Assembly (NCBI GenBank): GCA_965215025.1
Contig: CBDCCV010000002.1
Span: 1,116,001-1,180,000, forward strand
Reading direction: 5' to 3'
From: CBDCCV01 sp965215025
GTDB taxonomy: Bacteria > Bacteroidota > Rhodothermia > Rhodothermales > Salinibacteraceae
DNA length: 64,000 bases
This document shows, one piece after another, positions 19,515 through 29,301 of the stretch. The notes under the pieces are model-generated. The model did no database searches. It was not told where the DNA came from and was given only the letters and a program-made list of their open reading frames with translations. Made by a program: the position numbers and the translations under genes. Numbering within the stretch: the first letter of the stretch is position 1; each line of letters starts with the position of its first letter.

Positions 19515-19850
19515 ACCGAGGCGGTACGTCAGCCACGTGTAGAGGCACCAAGCCCAGGGGCGACTTCTTCAGCGCCCTGAGCACCCGCATGTCCAGCGGG
19601 ACGGGGCGGCGCGTGGTCTCCTGGAAGAACCGCTCCGAAAGCGTGACGGCGGGGCCGAACACGGCAGCCTGCTCCGGCCGCTTCGGGTCCCGCCACAGGT
19701 CTACGTCCGTTCTACGTCCGTAGCGATCTCGATGCCGCTCCTCCGGTAGCCTTCTGCCCCGTCGTAGACGGCGGCCACGCGCGCCGAGAACAGCCGCTTC
19801 ATCCGCTCCCGCAGGCGCGTTCGGGGCCGGCTTCCCCGAAGAGGCATCCC
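19515..19850 (-). pseudogene. Broken plasmid replication initiator (RepA-type)
   Basis: Three disjoint reading frames spell one RepA-like protein. Frame one has RLRERMKRLFSARVAAVYDG and GYRRSGIEIATDV. It is stopped by a tandem duplication of the 11-mer ACGGACGTAGA (minus strand; copies at 19700-19710 and 19711-19721). Removing one copy joins it in frame to DLWRDPKRPEQAAVFG and AVTLSERFFQE...PVPLDMRVLRALKKSPLGL. After a second frameshift near 19551 comes LYTWLTYRL. These blocks match the RepA family of plasmid initiators as I remember it. The part before RLRERMKRLF and everything after TYRL is missing or scrambled. This is a relic of an integrated plasmid or element. Confidence 0.7.
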
Positions 19851-19995
19851 GAGAAAGAGTGCCTGGCGGTCTTTGCCCGCTTTTTGCCTGGCGCGCGGAT
19901 CAGCGGCACGGGCGGCGGGTGCGAAAGACGCAGACGGCCGGCGCCCTCGGAGCGTGACGGCCGCGCCCGCTGGCCTCGGCCCCTCCCCCGCCCTC

Positions 19996-20886
19996 ATGCC
20001 GCCGACCGAAGCGCCCCCCAACGCCTCTTTTCTCTCGACTGGCCTGCGCTTCATGGTGGGGGCGGCGTTCTTTTTCAGCTTGATGAGCCTCTTTGTGAAG
20101 CTCGTCGGGCAGCACCTGCCGAGTCAGCAGATCGTCCTTGTGCGCTCAGCGGCGACGCTCCTGTACAGCTACCTCGCCGTGCGCTGGGTGGGCGTCTCGC
20201 CTTGGGGGCAGAACAAGAAGCTGCTCTTCCTGCGCGGACTCTTGGGCTTCGGGGCGGTGAGCTGCTTCTTTTTTGCCCTCACCGTGCTCCCCCTGGCCGA
20301 CGCCACGGTGATCCACTACACCAACCCCGTCTTTACCGCCCTGCTGGCCGCCTTTTTTCTGAACGAAACCCTCGGGCGGGCCGAGTGGCTGGGCGCGCTC
20401 TTGAGCCTGGCGGGGGTGGCGCTCATCGCGCAGCCGTCGTTCCTCTTTGGCGGCGGGGGGACGCTCAGCCTCGCGTACGTGGGCATCGCGCTCTTGGGGG
20501 CGCTCCTCTCCGCCGGCGCGTACGTGGTCGTGCGCAAGCTGCGGGCCACCGAGCACCCGCTCGTCATCGTGCTTTACTTCCCGCTTGTAGCGACGTTCGG
20601 CTCGCTCCCCACGGCGCTTCCCACGGCGGAGTGGCCCACGCTCTGGGAGTGGCTCGTCCTGCTCTTGGGCGTGGCCGGCGCGGCGCAGATCGCCCAGATT
20701 TTCTTGACGAAAGGCCTCCACGCCGAGCGCGCCGGCCGCGCCATGGCCGTCACCTACCTGCAGATCGTCTTTGCCGCGATCTGGGGGATGCTCTTCTTTG
20801 GCGAGTACCCCGGCCTCTGGAGCATCGCCGGGGCCGTGCTCGTGGTGGGCGGCACGCTCGTCGTTGCGCAAGGCAAGGCGGCTTGA
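19996..20886 (+). CDS. EamA-family (DMT) transporter
   Basis: The 296-residue integral membrane protein has about ten hydrophobic segments in two repeated halves of five, the EamA pattern (for example GAVSCFFFALTVLPLADATVI in the first half and TYLQIVFAAIWGMLFFGEYPGLWSIAGAVLVVGG in the second, each read around its helix breaks). Family members export metabolites or amino acids, and the substrate is not evident. Start chosen at ATG 19996 (MPPTEAPPNAS), which leaves a short cytoplasmic tail. The open frame extends upstream into pseudogene DNA with unlikely composition. Confidence 0.85.
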   Translation: MPPTEAPPNASFLSTGLRFMVGAAFFFSLMSLFVKLVGQHLPSQQIVLVRSAATLLYSYLAVRWVGVSPWGQNKKLLFLRGLLGFGAVSCFFFALTVLPLADATVIHYTNPVFTALLAAFFLNETLGRAEWLGALLSLAGVALIAQPSFLFGGGGTLSLAYVGIALLGALLSAGAYVVVRKLRATEHPLVIVLYFPLVATFGSLPTALPTAEWPTLWEWLVLLLGVAGAAQIAQIFLTKGLHAERAGRAMAVTYLQIVFAAIWGMLFFGEYPGLWSIAGAVLVVGGTLVVAQGKAA

Positions 20887-20893
20887 GGCGCAC

Positions 20894-21472
20894 TCAGCGC
20901 GAAGGCGCCTTGCGCCGGCGCCGGCGCCGCATGAGCCAGCGCGCTACGAAGACCCCGCCGATGAGGAGCAACGCCACAACGACGAGCGGCGCCGCAAACG
21001 CCAGCACCGTCGTCACCACCGAGGCGATGCCCTCGCCCGCGGCCACGACGAAGTTGCCCAGGCCGCCGGTGCCTGCCGAAGAGGCGCCGCGCGCGGCTAC
21101 GGTGCCGCCCTGCACGAGGCCGGCGGCCCCGCCGCCGCCCACCGCCGCGAGCGCCCACTGCGCCATCGGCGAGAAGTCGCCCAGGACCGAGGCGCTCGCC
21201 ACCACGCCCGCCACCACAGCCGCCGGTGTGGCGATGGCATCCAAAGCGTTGTCCACCCACGGGATGGCGTAGCCCAGCACCTCCAGGAGCGTGGCCGTCC
21301 CGAAGCCCACCGCCGCCGGCACCGTCCCCACCCACGCAAAGCCGCCGGCCGGCTCGTAGTAGCCCGTGAGCGCGCCAAGGCTCATCAGGAAGAACGGCAC
21401 GAACACGCGGAACCCGCACGCCGCGCTCAGCCCAATGCCGGCGGCAATGCTGTACAACGTTTCTGTTTCCAT
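20894..21472 (-). CDS. DUF4126 membrane protein
   Basis: The 192-residue protein has four or five hydrophobic segments. The start IAAGIGLSAACGFRVFVPFF and the centre LEVLGYAIPWVDNALDAIATPAAVVAG match DUF4126. A polybasic tail (RWLMRRRRRRKAPSR) should stay in the cytoplasm. Family function is unknown. It converges on the EamA gene with a 7-base gap. Its leader contains the GACGAC-type palindrome at 21506-21564. Confidence 0.8.
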   Translation of the reverse strand: METETLYSIAAGIGLSAACGFRVFVPFFLMSLGALTGYYEPAGGFAWVGTVPAAVGFGTATLLEVLGYAIPWVDNALDAIATPAAVVAGVVASASVLGDFSPMAQWALAAVGGGGAAGLVQGGTVAARGASSAGTGGLGNFVVAAGEGIASVVTTVLAFAAPLVVVALLLIGGVFVARWLMRRRRRRKAPSR

Positions 21473-21505
21473 AGTCGGAGCAAAAGCGGTGGAGCAGGTG
21501 AAAGG

Positions 21506-21564
21506 CGACCGACGATGGACGACGTTTAGACTTGCAGGTCGTCGGTCGTCATCCGTCCGTCGTC
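21506..21564. repeat. GACGAC-type palindrome (leader palindrome, DUF4126 side)
   Basis: The left arm GACCGACGATGGACGACG pairs with the right-arm region GGTCGTCGGTCGTCATCC around GTTTAGACTTGC. The core GACGACGTTT...GGTCGTCGGYCGTC is shared with the element at 37141-37216. The right arm extends into the last codons of the DUF2726 gene. Confidence 0.55.
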
Positions 21565-22397
21565 ACAGCAGAAGCGAACACCTCGGCGATGAGGCGCGCA
21601 AACTCGTCCTTGCCCACGCCAGAGGCAGCGGGGCGGATGCGGCAGAGCCGCTGCCCGGCCAGCGCCAGGATGCGGTCTTTGTGCGCGTCGCGGCGGCGCG
21701 GCGCGGCGGCGTCGTGATGCGGGCTGTCGAGTTCGAAAAAGTAGCGCGGCCGGTAGCCCGCGTGCTGGTCGAACACGACGGCGTCCACGAGGCCTTTGAA
21801 GAAGAACGCGCGCTCGGCCTGCGTGAGGTCCGCGCGCAGGGCCTCGAAATCAAGGAGCGCGCTCAGCGCCACGTTGGGATAGACGAGGAACGTGGGAAAG
21901 GTTTCGCGCAGCGCGGCGAAAAAGACTGCCTCCTGCCTCGACTTGAAGAGCGGGAGCGTGTGGTCGGCCGCGGCGGGGCGGCGCGTCTCGGAAAGACGGA
22001 TGCGTGCGGACTGCGCGTGCGCCACCTCTTCCGCCTCGGCGCCTTCGTAGCGGGCGATGGCGGCCCGGCAGCGCGCGTTCTGCGGGCAGAAGCGCGCGTA
22101 GGCCAGCGCCGCGCGCCCGTCGCCCACTTCTTCCTTGAGGGCGACGAGCCGCTCAACGAGCCGCTCGAAGCGCTCCTCCGGAAGCCGGCGCATCCCCCCG
22201 CTGTGGAGGAGGACGAGCCGTTCCAGGCTGGTCTCGGAACGGCGGTCGAGGCGGCGGAAGAACTCGTCCTCGAAGGTCTGGAGCACCTGCTCCGCCCGCG
22301 CGTCGCCCCGGATGGAGGCGTGGTGCCGATGGGCAAAGGCGATGACCGCCGGCCACGCCTCGCGCTCCATAAGCCCGTAGAGGTGCTCGTAGTCCAT
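21549..22397 (-). CDS. DUF2726 domain protein (restriction-endonuclease-like fold)
   Basis: In this 282-residue cytosolic protein the C-terminal half contains LPLFKSRQEAVFFAALRETFP, then GLVDAVVFDQHAGY...FFELDSPHHD, then HKDRILALAGQRLCRIRP. This is the DUF2726 pattern, a predicted PD-(D/E)xK nuclease-like fold (Asp of VDAVVFD, Glu of FELD, later Lys). The N-terminal half (1-130) is helical and unassigned, with a cysteine pair in CPQNARC. Role unknown, possibly DNA-related. Confidence 0.75.
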   Translation of the reverse strand: MDYEHLYGLMEREAWPAVIAFAHRHHASIRGDARAEQVLQTFEDEFFRRLDRRSETSLERLVLLHSGGMRRLPEERFERLVERLVALKEEVGDGRAALAYARFCPQNARCRAAIARYEGAEAEEVAHAQSARIRLSETRRPAAADHTLPLFKSRQEAVFFAALRETFPTFLVYPNVALSALLDFEALRADLTQAERAFFFKGLVDAVVFDQHAGYRPRYFFELDSPHHDAAAPRRRDAHKDRILALAGQRLCRIRPAASGVGKDEFARLIAEVFASAVTTDG

Positions 22398-22418
22398 GTG
22401 CGTTGTCTTCGTCTGCCG

Positions 22419-23132
22419 CTACCACGGGAGCCATGAGCCGTCCCACGCCAGGAACGCGCCGCGCTCTTTTTCGCCCAAGCCGTCGATCACGCGGAGCATC
22501 CCCGCTACGGACTCCTCGGGCGTGATGGCCGCGTTCTTTCCGCCCATGTCCGTCTGCACCCAGCCGGGGTGGAGCGCCACGGCGAGGACGCCGTGCGGCT
22601 TGAGGTCGTGCGCGAGGCAGCGCGTGAGCATGTTCAGGGCCGCCTTGCTCATACGGTAGCTGCGCCAGGCGCCCGCGCCGCGCACGTTCGCAATCGAGCC
22701 AAGCTCTGAGGTGACGTGGACGAGCTTCGCTTCCTGCGCCGCCTCTAAAAGCGCAAGCGCCGCCTGCGCCAGAAGCGCCGGCCCGGCGGCGTTGGTGCGG
22801 AAGGTACGCATCATCCGCTCCATCTCAAGCCGCCCGAAGCGGTCCTCGCCCGCGCCCCCGTCCACGCCTGCGCTGCTGATGAGCAGGTCAAGCCGGTCCG
22901 TCTTTTTCTTCACCTCCGCCACGGCATCCTCGATAGACGCCGGCTCGGCCACATCCAGGCGGATGATCTCCACCCGGCCGGCGCATTCTTCCGAAAGCGC
23001 GCGGAGGTCGCCCGCGTCATCGGGGTTGCGGCACGTGGCAAAGACGCGGGTGCCGCGCGCGGTAAGCTGGCGCGTGAGTTCGAGGCCGAGGCCTCGGTTC
23101 GCGCCGGTGACGAGGACAACTTGGTCAGGCAC
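22419..23132 (-). CDS. Short-chain dehydrogenase/reductase
   Basis: The 237-residue Rossmann enzyme has the cofactor loop VTGANRGLGLELTRQL, an acidic LDVAEPAS segment, the SSAGVDGGAG strand (NAG position) and the active-site region HVTSELGSI...YRMSKAALNM (Ser, Tyr-x-x-x-Lys). The C-terminus HPGWVQTDMGGKNAAITPEES resembles the family of carbonyl-reductase-like SDRs close to CsgA/sniffer. Substrate unknown. It lies 21 bases after the DUF2726 gene's start codon in transcript terms (same strand, upstream of it), so the pair may be co-transcribed. Confidence 0.88.
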   Translation of the reverse strand: MPDQVVLVTGANRGLGLELTRQLTARGTRVFATCRNPDDAGDLRALSEECAGRVEIIRLDVAEPASIEDAVAEVKKKTDRLDLLISSAGVDGGAGEDRFGRLEMERMMRTFRTNAAGPALLAQAALALLEAAQEAKLVHVTSELGSIANVRGAGAWRSYRMSKAALNMLTRCLAHDLKPHGVLAVALHPGWVQTDMGGKNAAITPEESVAGMLRVIDGLGEKERGAFLAWDGSWLPW

Positions 23133-23165
23133 AGGCAGACTTATCGGAAACGAGAGGCTGGCAGG

Positions 23166-25115
<1,950 letters not shown>

Positions 25116-25153
25116 GTCAAGGTTGAGATTTGAGATCCGCGTTACGGAAAAGC

Positions 25154-25567
25154 TCAGGCTGCGAAGTCTTTCGCGTGCGTTTGTAATTGGTCGGAATCGA
25201 AGCGTGAGTAGGAAGATTCCGAACTTCCGACGCCGTGCAGATCCTCTTCGAGCCGCTCGTGATTGAACGAGGGTGCACTATCGGAGAGAACGACGATGCG
25301 GTCTACCTCCGTCGCTTTGCCTTTCGTCTCTTTCCAGATGCGAGTGGTTTTCACGTCCGCTCGCAAGTGGTCGCTCAGGCACCCGACGTACGCGAAGGTT
25401 TCTTTCCGCATGAGCCTTCGCATGAGTTCACGCGCCAGTGAGACGACGTTGATGTTCGACTTCGCCACGTCACCAATAACGAGTGCGATTACCCCGTCCT
25501 CACGCACCATTTCCTTCATGCGCGCTACCGACATTTCCGCGAAGTCTATTCGGGGGTCAAATGCCAT
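25154..25567 (-). pseudogene. C-terminal remnant of a site-specific DNA methylase
   Basis: The 137-residue frame contains MVREDGVIALVIGDVAKSN, INVVSLARELM, AYVGCLSDHLRADVKTTRIW and KGKATEVDRIVVLSD. These correspond to the last third of DNA adenine/cytosine-amino methylases, where the strand after the catalytic domain reads ALVIGDV and the tail ends VDRIVVL. The AdoMet loop and DPPY motif are absent, and no matching sequence occurs upstream. The frame begins inside the last codons of the PLD nuclease gene (22-base overlap). Most likely a deletion fused what is left of the methylase to its neighbour. A separate short functional protein is not excluded. Confidence 0.6.
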
Positions 25568-26397
25568 TTTCCGTCTGTCAAATCAATCAATCCTCTCCGT
25601 TTCAGGCTCTGCTGCGCGTTGCGCACTTGATGCTTCCACGCTTTTCCGAAGCGGTCTCCATTGATGACCAGTTCTTCATTATCGTCGCAGAGATCGGGAA
25701 GCAACTGCTGGACTTGCGGATGGATTTCTCGCGTTGCCGCTGGACGGTCCGAAAGAACGTAGAGCACAGCTTCTGAAAAGGTTTCCTGCGCAGATCGCTC
25801 ACCGACGAGCGTTTCCGAAAACGTCCGGTCGGCGCCGACGAGTGCGTTGCGAAATGCTTCTTCTGCTTCCTTCGAGGCCGAGCGTTGCCGACGACGGTGC
25901 TCCGCTGCAAGAGTGCCGACCATCGCAGAAAGCTCTGCTATGTTTTCCTTTCGGACTTCGCTGCCGAGCCGGGCATACGCTCCTATGTCTGCAATGACCT
26001 GCTGTACCAGCAACGGGTCCGTCAGAGCAACGCTGTACTCAAAGTTGAAGTCCAATGCCGAAGTCGTGAGGTTCGCTGACCCGACGACCGCACGCGACTC
26101 GTCGAACACGTAAATCTTAGCGTGCAAGCGAGGAAGCGTAATCACCGACGAAGACACTGAAACGTTCGCCAATACGCCCAGGGCGTCCACGTTCAGCGCC
26201 CCAGCTAACACGCTTTCTACATTCAAACTGGTGAGCGTACGAACGGAAACCTCATTTTTCTGCTCTTCCAGCTTCCGACGCACTGTTTCGGCTTCGCGCT
26301 TCGTGATGTACGGCGCCACGATCATCAAGCGGTGCCGAACGCTGCGGAGCGCCCGCTCGAAGTCACCGCGCCACGGACTTTTGTAAAGTTCAACCAT
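25546..26397 (-). CDS. PLD/HKD-family nuclease with C-terminal winged-helix (Mrr_N-like) domain
   Basis: In this 283-residue protein residues 1-130 form a phospholipase-D-like domain with one HKD motif (LHAKIYVFDESRAVVGSANL), the arrangement of single-HKD nucleases such as BfiI that dimerise to form one active site. A helical middle follows. The C-terminal 60 residues (FGKAWKHQVRNAQQSLKRRG ... DGKWHLTPE) match the winged helix found at the N-terminus of Mrr-type endonucleases. Cytosolic. Position between a GHKL ATPase and a methylase remnant suggests an anti-invader DNA-cleavage locus. The motif is direct evidence, and the system role is inference. Confidence 0.78.
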   Translation of the reverse strand: MVELYKSPWRGDFERALRSVRHRLMIVAPYITKREAETVRRKLEEQKNEVSVRTLTSLNVESVLAGALNVDALGVLANVSVSSSVITLPRLHAKIYVFDESRAVVGSANLTTSALDFNFEYSVALTDPLLVQQVIADIGAYARLGSEVRKENIAELSAMVGTLAAEHRRRQRSASKEAEEAFRNALVGADRTFSETLVGERSAQETFSEAVLYVLSDRPAATREIHPQVQQLLPDLCDDNEELVINGDRFGKAWKHQVRNAQQSLKRRGLIDLTDGKWHLTPE

Positions 26398-26440
26398 TGC
26401 GGCTCTATTCTCTTTCCGGCTACGCGACGAGTTCGAGATC

Positions 26441-28120
26441 TCACCTCTGCCCTTCCTTAACGCTCGCGGTCCCAGTGTAGTGTCCTACTGACGCGGGATC
26501 GACCGCAGAGACGAAGGTTTCAGGTTCGCGAAAGTACGACGGGTGCGCGTCCGTCTTGAAGCGCAACGCGAACCGCCGCCCGGAATGTATCGTCTTCGGG
26601 CCGTCCGTCGTAATCTCGATGAAGGTCGGCGGGTCTTCTACGGGAATAGGTTCGCGGTCGCTTTCGCGGTCATTAGTGCTTTCACCGTCGCTGGTAGTGG
26701 TCGGGCCGCTTCCGCCCCCCGTCTTGATGAACGCCTTCACGCGATTGGCGAGGCGCTGTCTGACTTTCGCCACCGACTCGGAGTCCTCCCGGCTCATGAA
26801 GCGTTGCTTCCGCTGCTCGTCCAGCCGGGGCAGTTCTGGATCGCCTTCGAGCGTGGCGACCACCAGCCTTCTGAGGTCTTCCATGACGTTGTTTTCGCGC
26901 AGCGACTCCCGTGCGGTGGAAAAGAGCTGGCGGCGCGACTCGTTGTCCAGGTCGTCGCAGTCCACGTGCACGACGAGATAACCCTCCAAGTACGGGAGCT
27001 TGAGATCGTCTTTGATGATGCGGTTCGACATCTCGCCCTGCTTCTGCCCATTGTACGTGACTACAATAGGCCTCGACTTGAGGGTGTACTGCCTGATTCT
27101 ACCTTTGGGATTTTCCCCCTCGTCGGAAAGCACCCACCAATGAATCCAAACGGTGCCGGAACGAAACGTCAGTTCTGCGTCACGTTGGTAGGCGATATTC
27201 TCACCTTGCGAGAGCAGACGGTGGTTGCCGGTTACCGAGCGCCGGGCATCCTGCGAGCTGTTGTCGCGCTGCTCTTCGATGCGAAATGGCAGCACCGGAT
27301 CGAAGAGGTAGTGATGCGTGAGATACCAAAGCGAGCGTGTCTGCGTCGTCATGACGCTGTCGTACTTGCCCAGGTCCATCGCCACATGACGCACCAGCGT
27401 TCCTTCTGCAAATTCCTGGCTATTCGCCTCGAAGGTAAAGGGCACGTCCGTCCGTCCATCCACCATGTACTCGTACTTGCCGTGCTTATCTCGCTCCACG
27501 TCCCCCTCGTTGAAACGCACGACGGTAACAGCAACGCGGTTGCTTTCCTTCCCATCTACACGCGCTGGCTTTGAAAAAATTATGGTATAAAGCGAATACG
27601 ATAGCGCCGTGGAACCACCTTGCCCGAAAGCCCCGGCGAGAAAATGCTTCTGCAGTTTTAGGCTCTCATTGAGGCTCAAGATCGAAGCGCCAAAGTCTTT
27701 TGCTTCGATGCCCAGCCCGTTGTCCCGAATATCGACTGTCGGATAGCCTGACTTTTCAGAATCGCGCAGCACCACCTGCACACGATCAGCCAGAGATGAG
27801 ACGTTTCTGGGATTGTCGATGCTGTTCAGACGCCCTTCCTCTATGCCGAACCACTGCGCCACCGCCTCACGCGGAGAATTGATGCCTTCTGGCTGACCGC
27901 GCTCCTGCCACTCTCGCTCCAAAACTGCGTCGATGGCATTCGTGATACGTTCGATCACCCCCGCTGCCGGATCGCTGCCGATGTTGATGGTGGCAAGGTT
28001 ATTTTGTTTTCCGCCGACTGGCACCCATCCGACATCCTCTTTCTCACTGAGGTCTCTGATGACATCGGTGACCTGGTGGACCTGTGCAGCTTCCAGCAAC
28101 TTATTTAGCAACGCATCCAT
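26441..28120 (-). CDS. GHKL ATPase (Hsp90/MORC-like), possibly truncated at the C-terminus
   Basis: The 559-residue protein has the Bergerat ATP-binding motifs: IERITNAIDAVLE (Glu/Asn), DIRDNGLGIEAKDFGASIL, and the Gly-rich lid GAFGQGGSTALSYS. A second domain follows (LKLPYLEGYLVVHVDCDDLD, LFSTARESLRENNVMEDLRR), then an acidic linker, then a short Ig-like beta segment (FIEITTDGPKTIHSGRRFAL). The protein stops soon after (SVKEGQR). That end looks abrupt, so the gene may have lost its 3' end. MORC/MutL-type GHKL ATPases are known from restriction-modification loci with nucleases and methylases, which fits these neighbours. The start could also be 28174, 18 codons earlier. Confidence 0.75.
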   Translation of the reverse strand: MDALLNKLLEAAQVHQVTDVIRDLSEKEDVGWVPVGGKQNNLATINIGSDPAAGVIERITNAIDAVLEREWQERGQPEGINSPREAVAQWFGIEEGRLNSIDNPRNVSSLADRVQVVLRDSEKSGYPTVDIRDNGLGIEAKDFGASILSLNESLKLQKHFLAGAFGQGGSTALSYSLYTIIFSKPARVDGKESNRVAVTVVRFNEGDVERDKHGKYEYMVDGRTDVPFTFEANSQEFAEGTLVRHVAMDLGKYDSVMTTQTRSLWYLTHHYLFDPVLPFRIEEQRDNSSQDARRSVTGNHRLLSQGENIAYQRDAELTFRSGTVWIHWWVLSDEGENPKGRIRQYTLKSRPIVVTYNGQKQGEMSNRIIKDDLKLPYLEGYLVVHVDCDDLDNESRRQLFSTARESLRENNVMEDLRRLVVATLEGDPELPRLDEQRKQRFMSREDSESVAKVRQRLANRVKAFIKTGGGSGPTTTSDGESTNDRESDREPIPVEDPPTFIEITTDGPKTIHSGRRFALRFKTDAHPSYFREPETFVSAVDPASVGHYTGTASVKEGQR

Positions 28121-28193
28121 GTAGTTGAACTCGGTGAGTTTGAGGTTCTTGTTTGCGGAGAACGAGAATAGCAAGGGTTTTTGCGGCGCTGAG

Positions 28194-28544
28194 TCAAAGC
28201 GGAAACCACTCTACTCTTCCTTCCCACTCGCCCGGTTCGCTGGCGAGTGCCGCCATGCGCAAGTCCTCTATAGTCCGACCAATAGGCGCATCCTGCGGAA
28301 TCGCAAAAATGCCGGGCATCGCCTCTCCAGCTCGGACGCGGTCGTACGCATGACCGAGCACCGTCTTGATGTCGTGCGTGAGCAAGATGCGCCCTTCGCG
28401 TGCGACCCAAGCAAGCATTTCCGGATCGTCGGCTTGGTACATCTCGCTGTCTTGTACGAGCACGATGTCCAACTCGGGAACGAGCCGTTCTAAGCCGCGC
28501 AGCATGGCTCCGCTGAAGTTTTCGTCGGCAGCGTACTTCAGCAT
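28194..28544 (-). CDS. DUF5615 PIN-like toxin
   Basis: The 116-residue protein opens MLKYAADENFSGAMLRGLER with the conserved ADENF acid, followed by DIVLVQDSEMYQADDPEMLAWVAREGRILLTHD, read around its two Asp positions. These Asp residues (ADEN, DDPE, LTHDI) are the metal-site acids of DUF5615, a PIN-like RNase fold. The stop of the DUF433 gene lies three bases upstream, so the pair forms a toxin-antitoxin operon. It probably cleaves RNA when unpaired, by family analogy. Confidence 0.85.
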   Translation of the reverse strand: MLKYAADENFSGAMLRGLERLVPELDIVLVQDSEMYQADDPEMLAWVAREGRILLTHDIKTVLGHAYDRVRAGEAMPGIFAIPQDAPIGRTIEDLRMAALASEPGEWEGRVEWFPL

Positions 28545-28547
28545 GGC

Positions 28548-28919
28548 TCAGCTTTTTGCAGCACGGGCGTCCGCTCGTTGCATCCGGCGTTCAAGGCGTT
28601 TGCGAATGGCTGCGCGTTCTTCATCCGTGGAGGTAACACCGGCCTCCTCTAACTTCTTGCGAACCGCTTTCGCCTGCTCCTTCTGCTCCTCTAAGTAGGC
28701 ATCAGCCTCTTCACGGTAGTTGAGATAATAGCTGATGGTCTCGTAGACCTGCGGCAGCGTCAGCACGTCGTACTGCGAGACAATGCCCTCCGGGGTAGCG
28801 CCTCGTTCGTAAGCGCCCACCACCGTATCGAGCGTCACGCGCGTGCCGCCGATGCGGATGGTGCCGCTTTCGTCTTTACCCAACGCGCGGACGTGCGGGT
28901 GGATCGGCTCGGTTTTCAT
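28548..28919 (-). CDS. DUF433 antitoxin
   Basis: The 123-residue protein reads IRIGGTRVTLDTVVGAYERGATPEGIVSQY, then LTLPQVYETISYYLNYREEADAYL. This is the DUF433 helix-turn-helix-like antitoxin that partners DUF5615 toxins. The usual length is about 75-80. Here a highly charged helical C-terminal extension of 40 residues (EQKEQAKAVRKKLEEAG ... RLERRMQRADARAAKS) is added, which may wrap the toxin or act as a degradable tail. It precedes the toxin by three bases. Confidence 0.85.
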   Translation of the reverse strand: MKTEPIHPHVRALGKDESGTIRIGGTRVTLDTVVGAYERGATPEGIVSQYDVLTLPQVYETISYYLNYREEADAYLEEQKEQAKAVRKKLEEAGVTSTDEERAAIRKRLERRMQRADARAAKS

Positions 28920-28944
28920 GGTCGGTGCGATGATGATTCTGGGT

Positions 28945-29121
28945 TCAGGCGATACGCTCGTTCAAACTGCGTTCGCCGCCGTTCGGCCATGTCCATTCCG
29001 CACAATCCCAATCGGCCGAAAGCTGGGAACCGGCGTCCAACAACTTGTCATCGCCCTCGGCGGCCATACGTTGGAAGGCCTCCTCCCAACTCTGACGCGG
29101 TGAATCGTTCGGATGGTGCAT
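28945..29121 (-). CDS. 58-residue orphan antitoxin-like ORF (MazE-family C-terminal pattern)
   Basis: The small frame MHHPNDSPRQSWEEAFQRMA, continuing AEGDDKLLD and ending in WDCAEWTW, matches the C-terminal toxin-binding tail seen in many AbrB/MazE-type antitoxins (the pattern W-x-x-A-F-x-x-M-A-x-x-G-D-D ... W-x-x-x-E-W). The N-terminal AbrB DNA-binding part is absent, and no MazF or PIN toxin follows, because the next genes are a complete DUF433/DUF5615 pair. It lies just downstream of the shorter copy of the parC 3' end. Either an antitoxin relic cut by that rearrangement or a stand-alone anti-toxin peptide. Confidence 0.45.
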   Translation of the reverse strand: MHHPNDSPRQSWEEAFQRMAAEGDDKLLDAGSQLSADWDCAEWTWPNGGERSLNERIA

Positions 29122-29214
29122 TATGTCTCGCTGCCTTCGGTTTCTTCGTCTCGAAAAACGGCCTCGCCCACCGCTGGGTTCGCTCCTCCACCGAGTGCAA
29201 TCCAGCTACGCCGC

Positions 29215-29289
29215 CCCGTTCAGCCGCACCTCCACGGGCTGCGGGAACACCTTCGCCAGGTGCCCGCGCTTGACGACGAGGCGGCCTTT
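29215..29289. repeat. 75-bp direct copy of the parC 3' end (copy A)
   Basis: It matches 29859-29933 at 73 of 75 positions. On the minus strand it reads the last codons of ParC, ending KVFPQPVEVRLNGAA and a TAG stop. It is therefore a detached second end of parC, lying on the far side of the DUF2283/DUF4258 pair. Confidence 0.9.
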
Positions 29290-29301
29290 CGCCACACCCC
29301 G

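Noticed and set aside
19701..20054. 117-residue minus-strand frame as an independent gene
   Set aside because: Its C-terminal half is the first block of the broken RepA and is ended by the 11-bp duplication. The rest is basic low-complexity sequence overlapping the EamA gene start.
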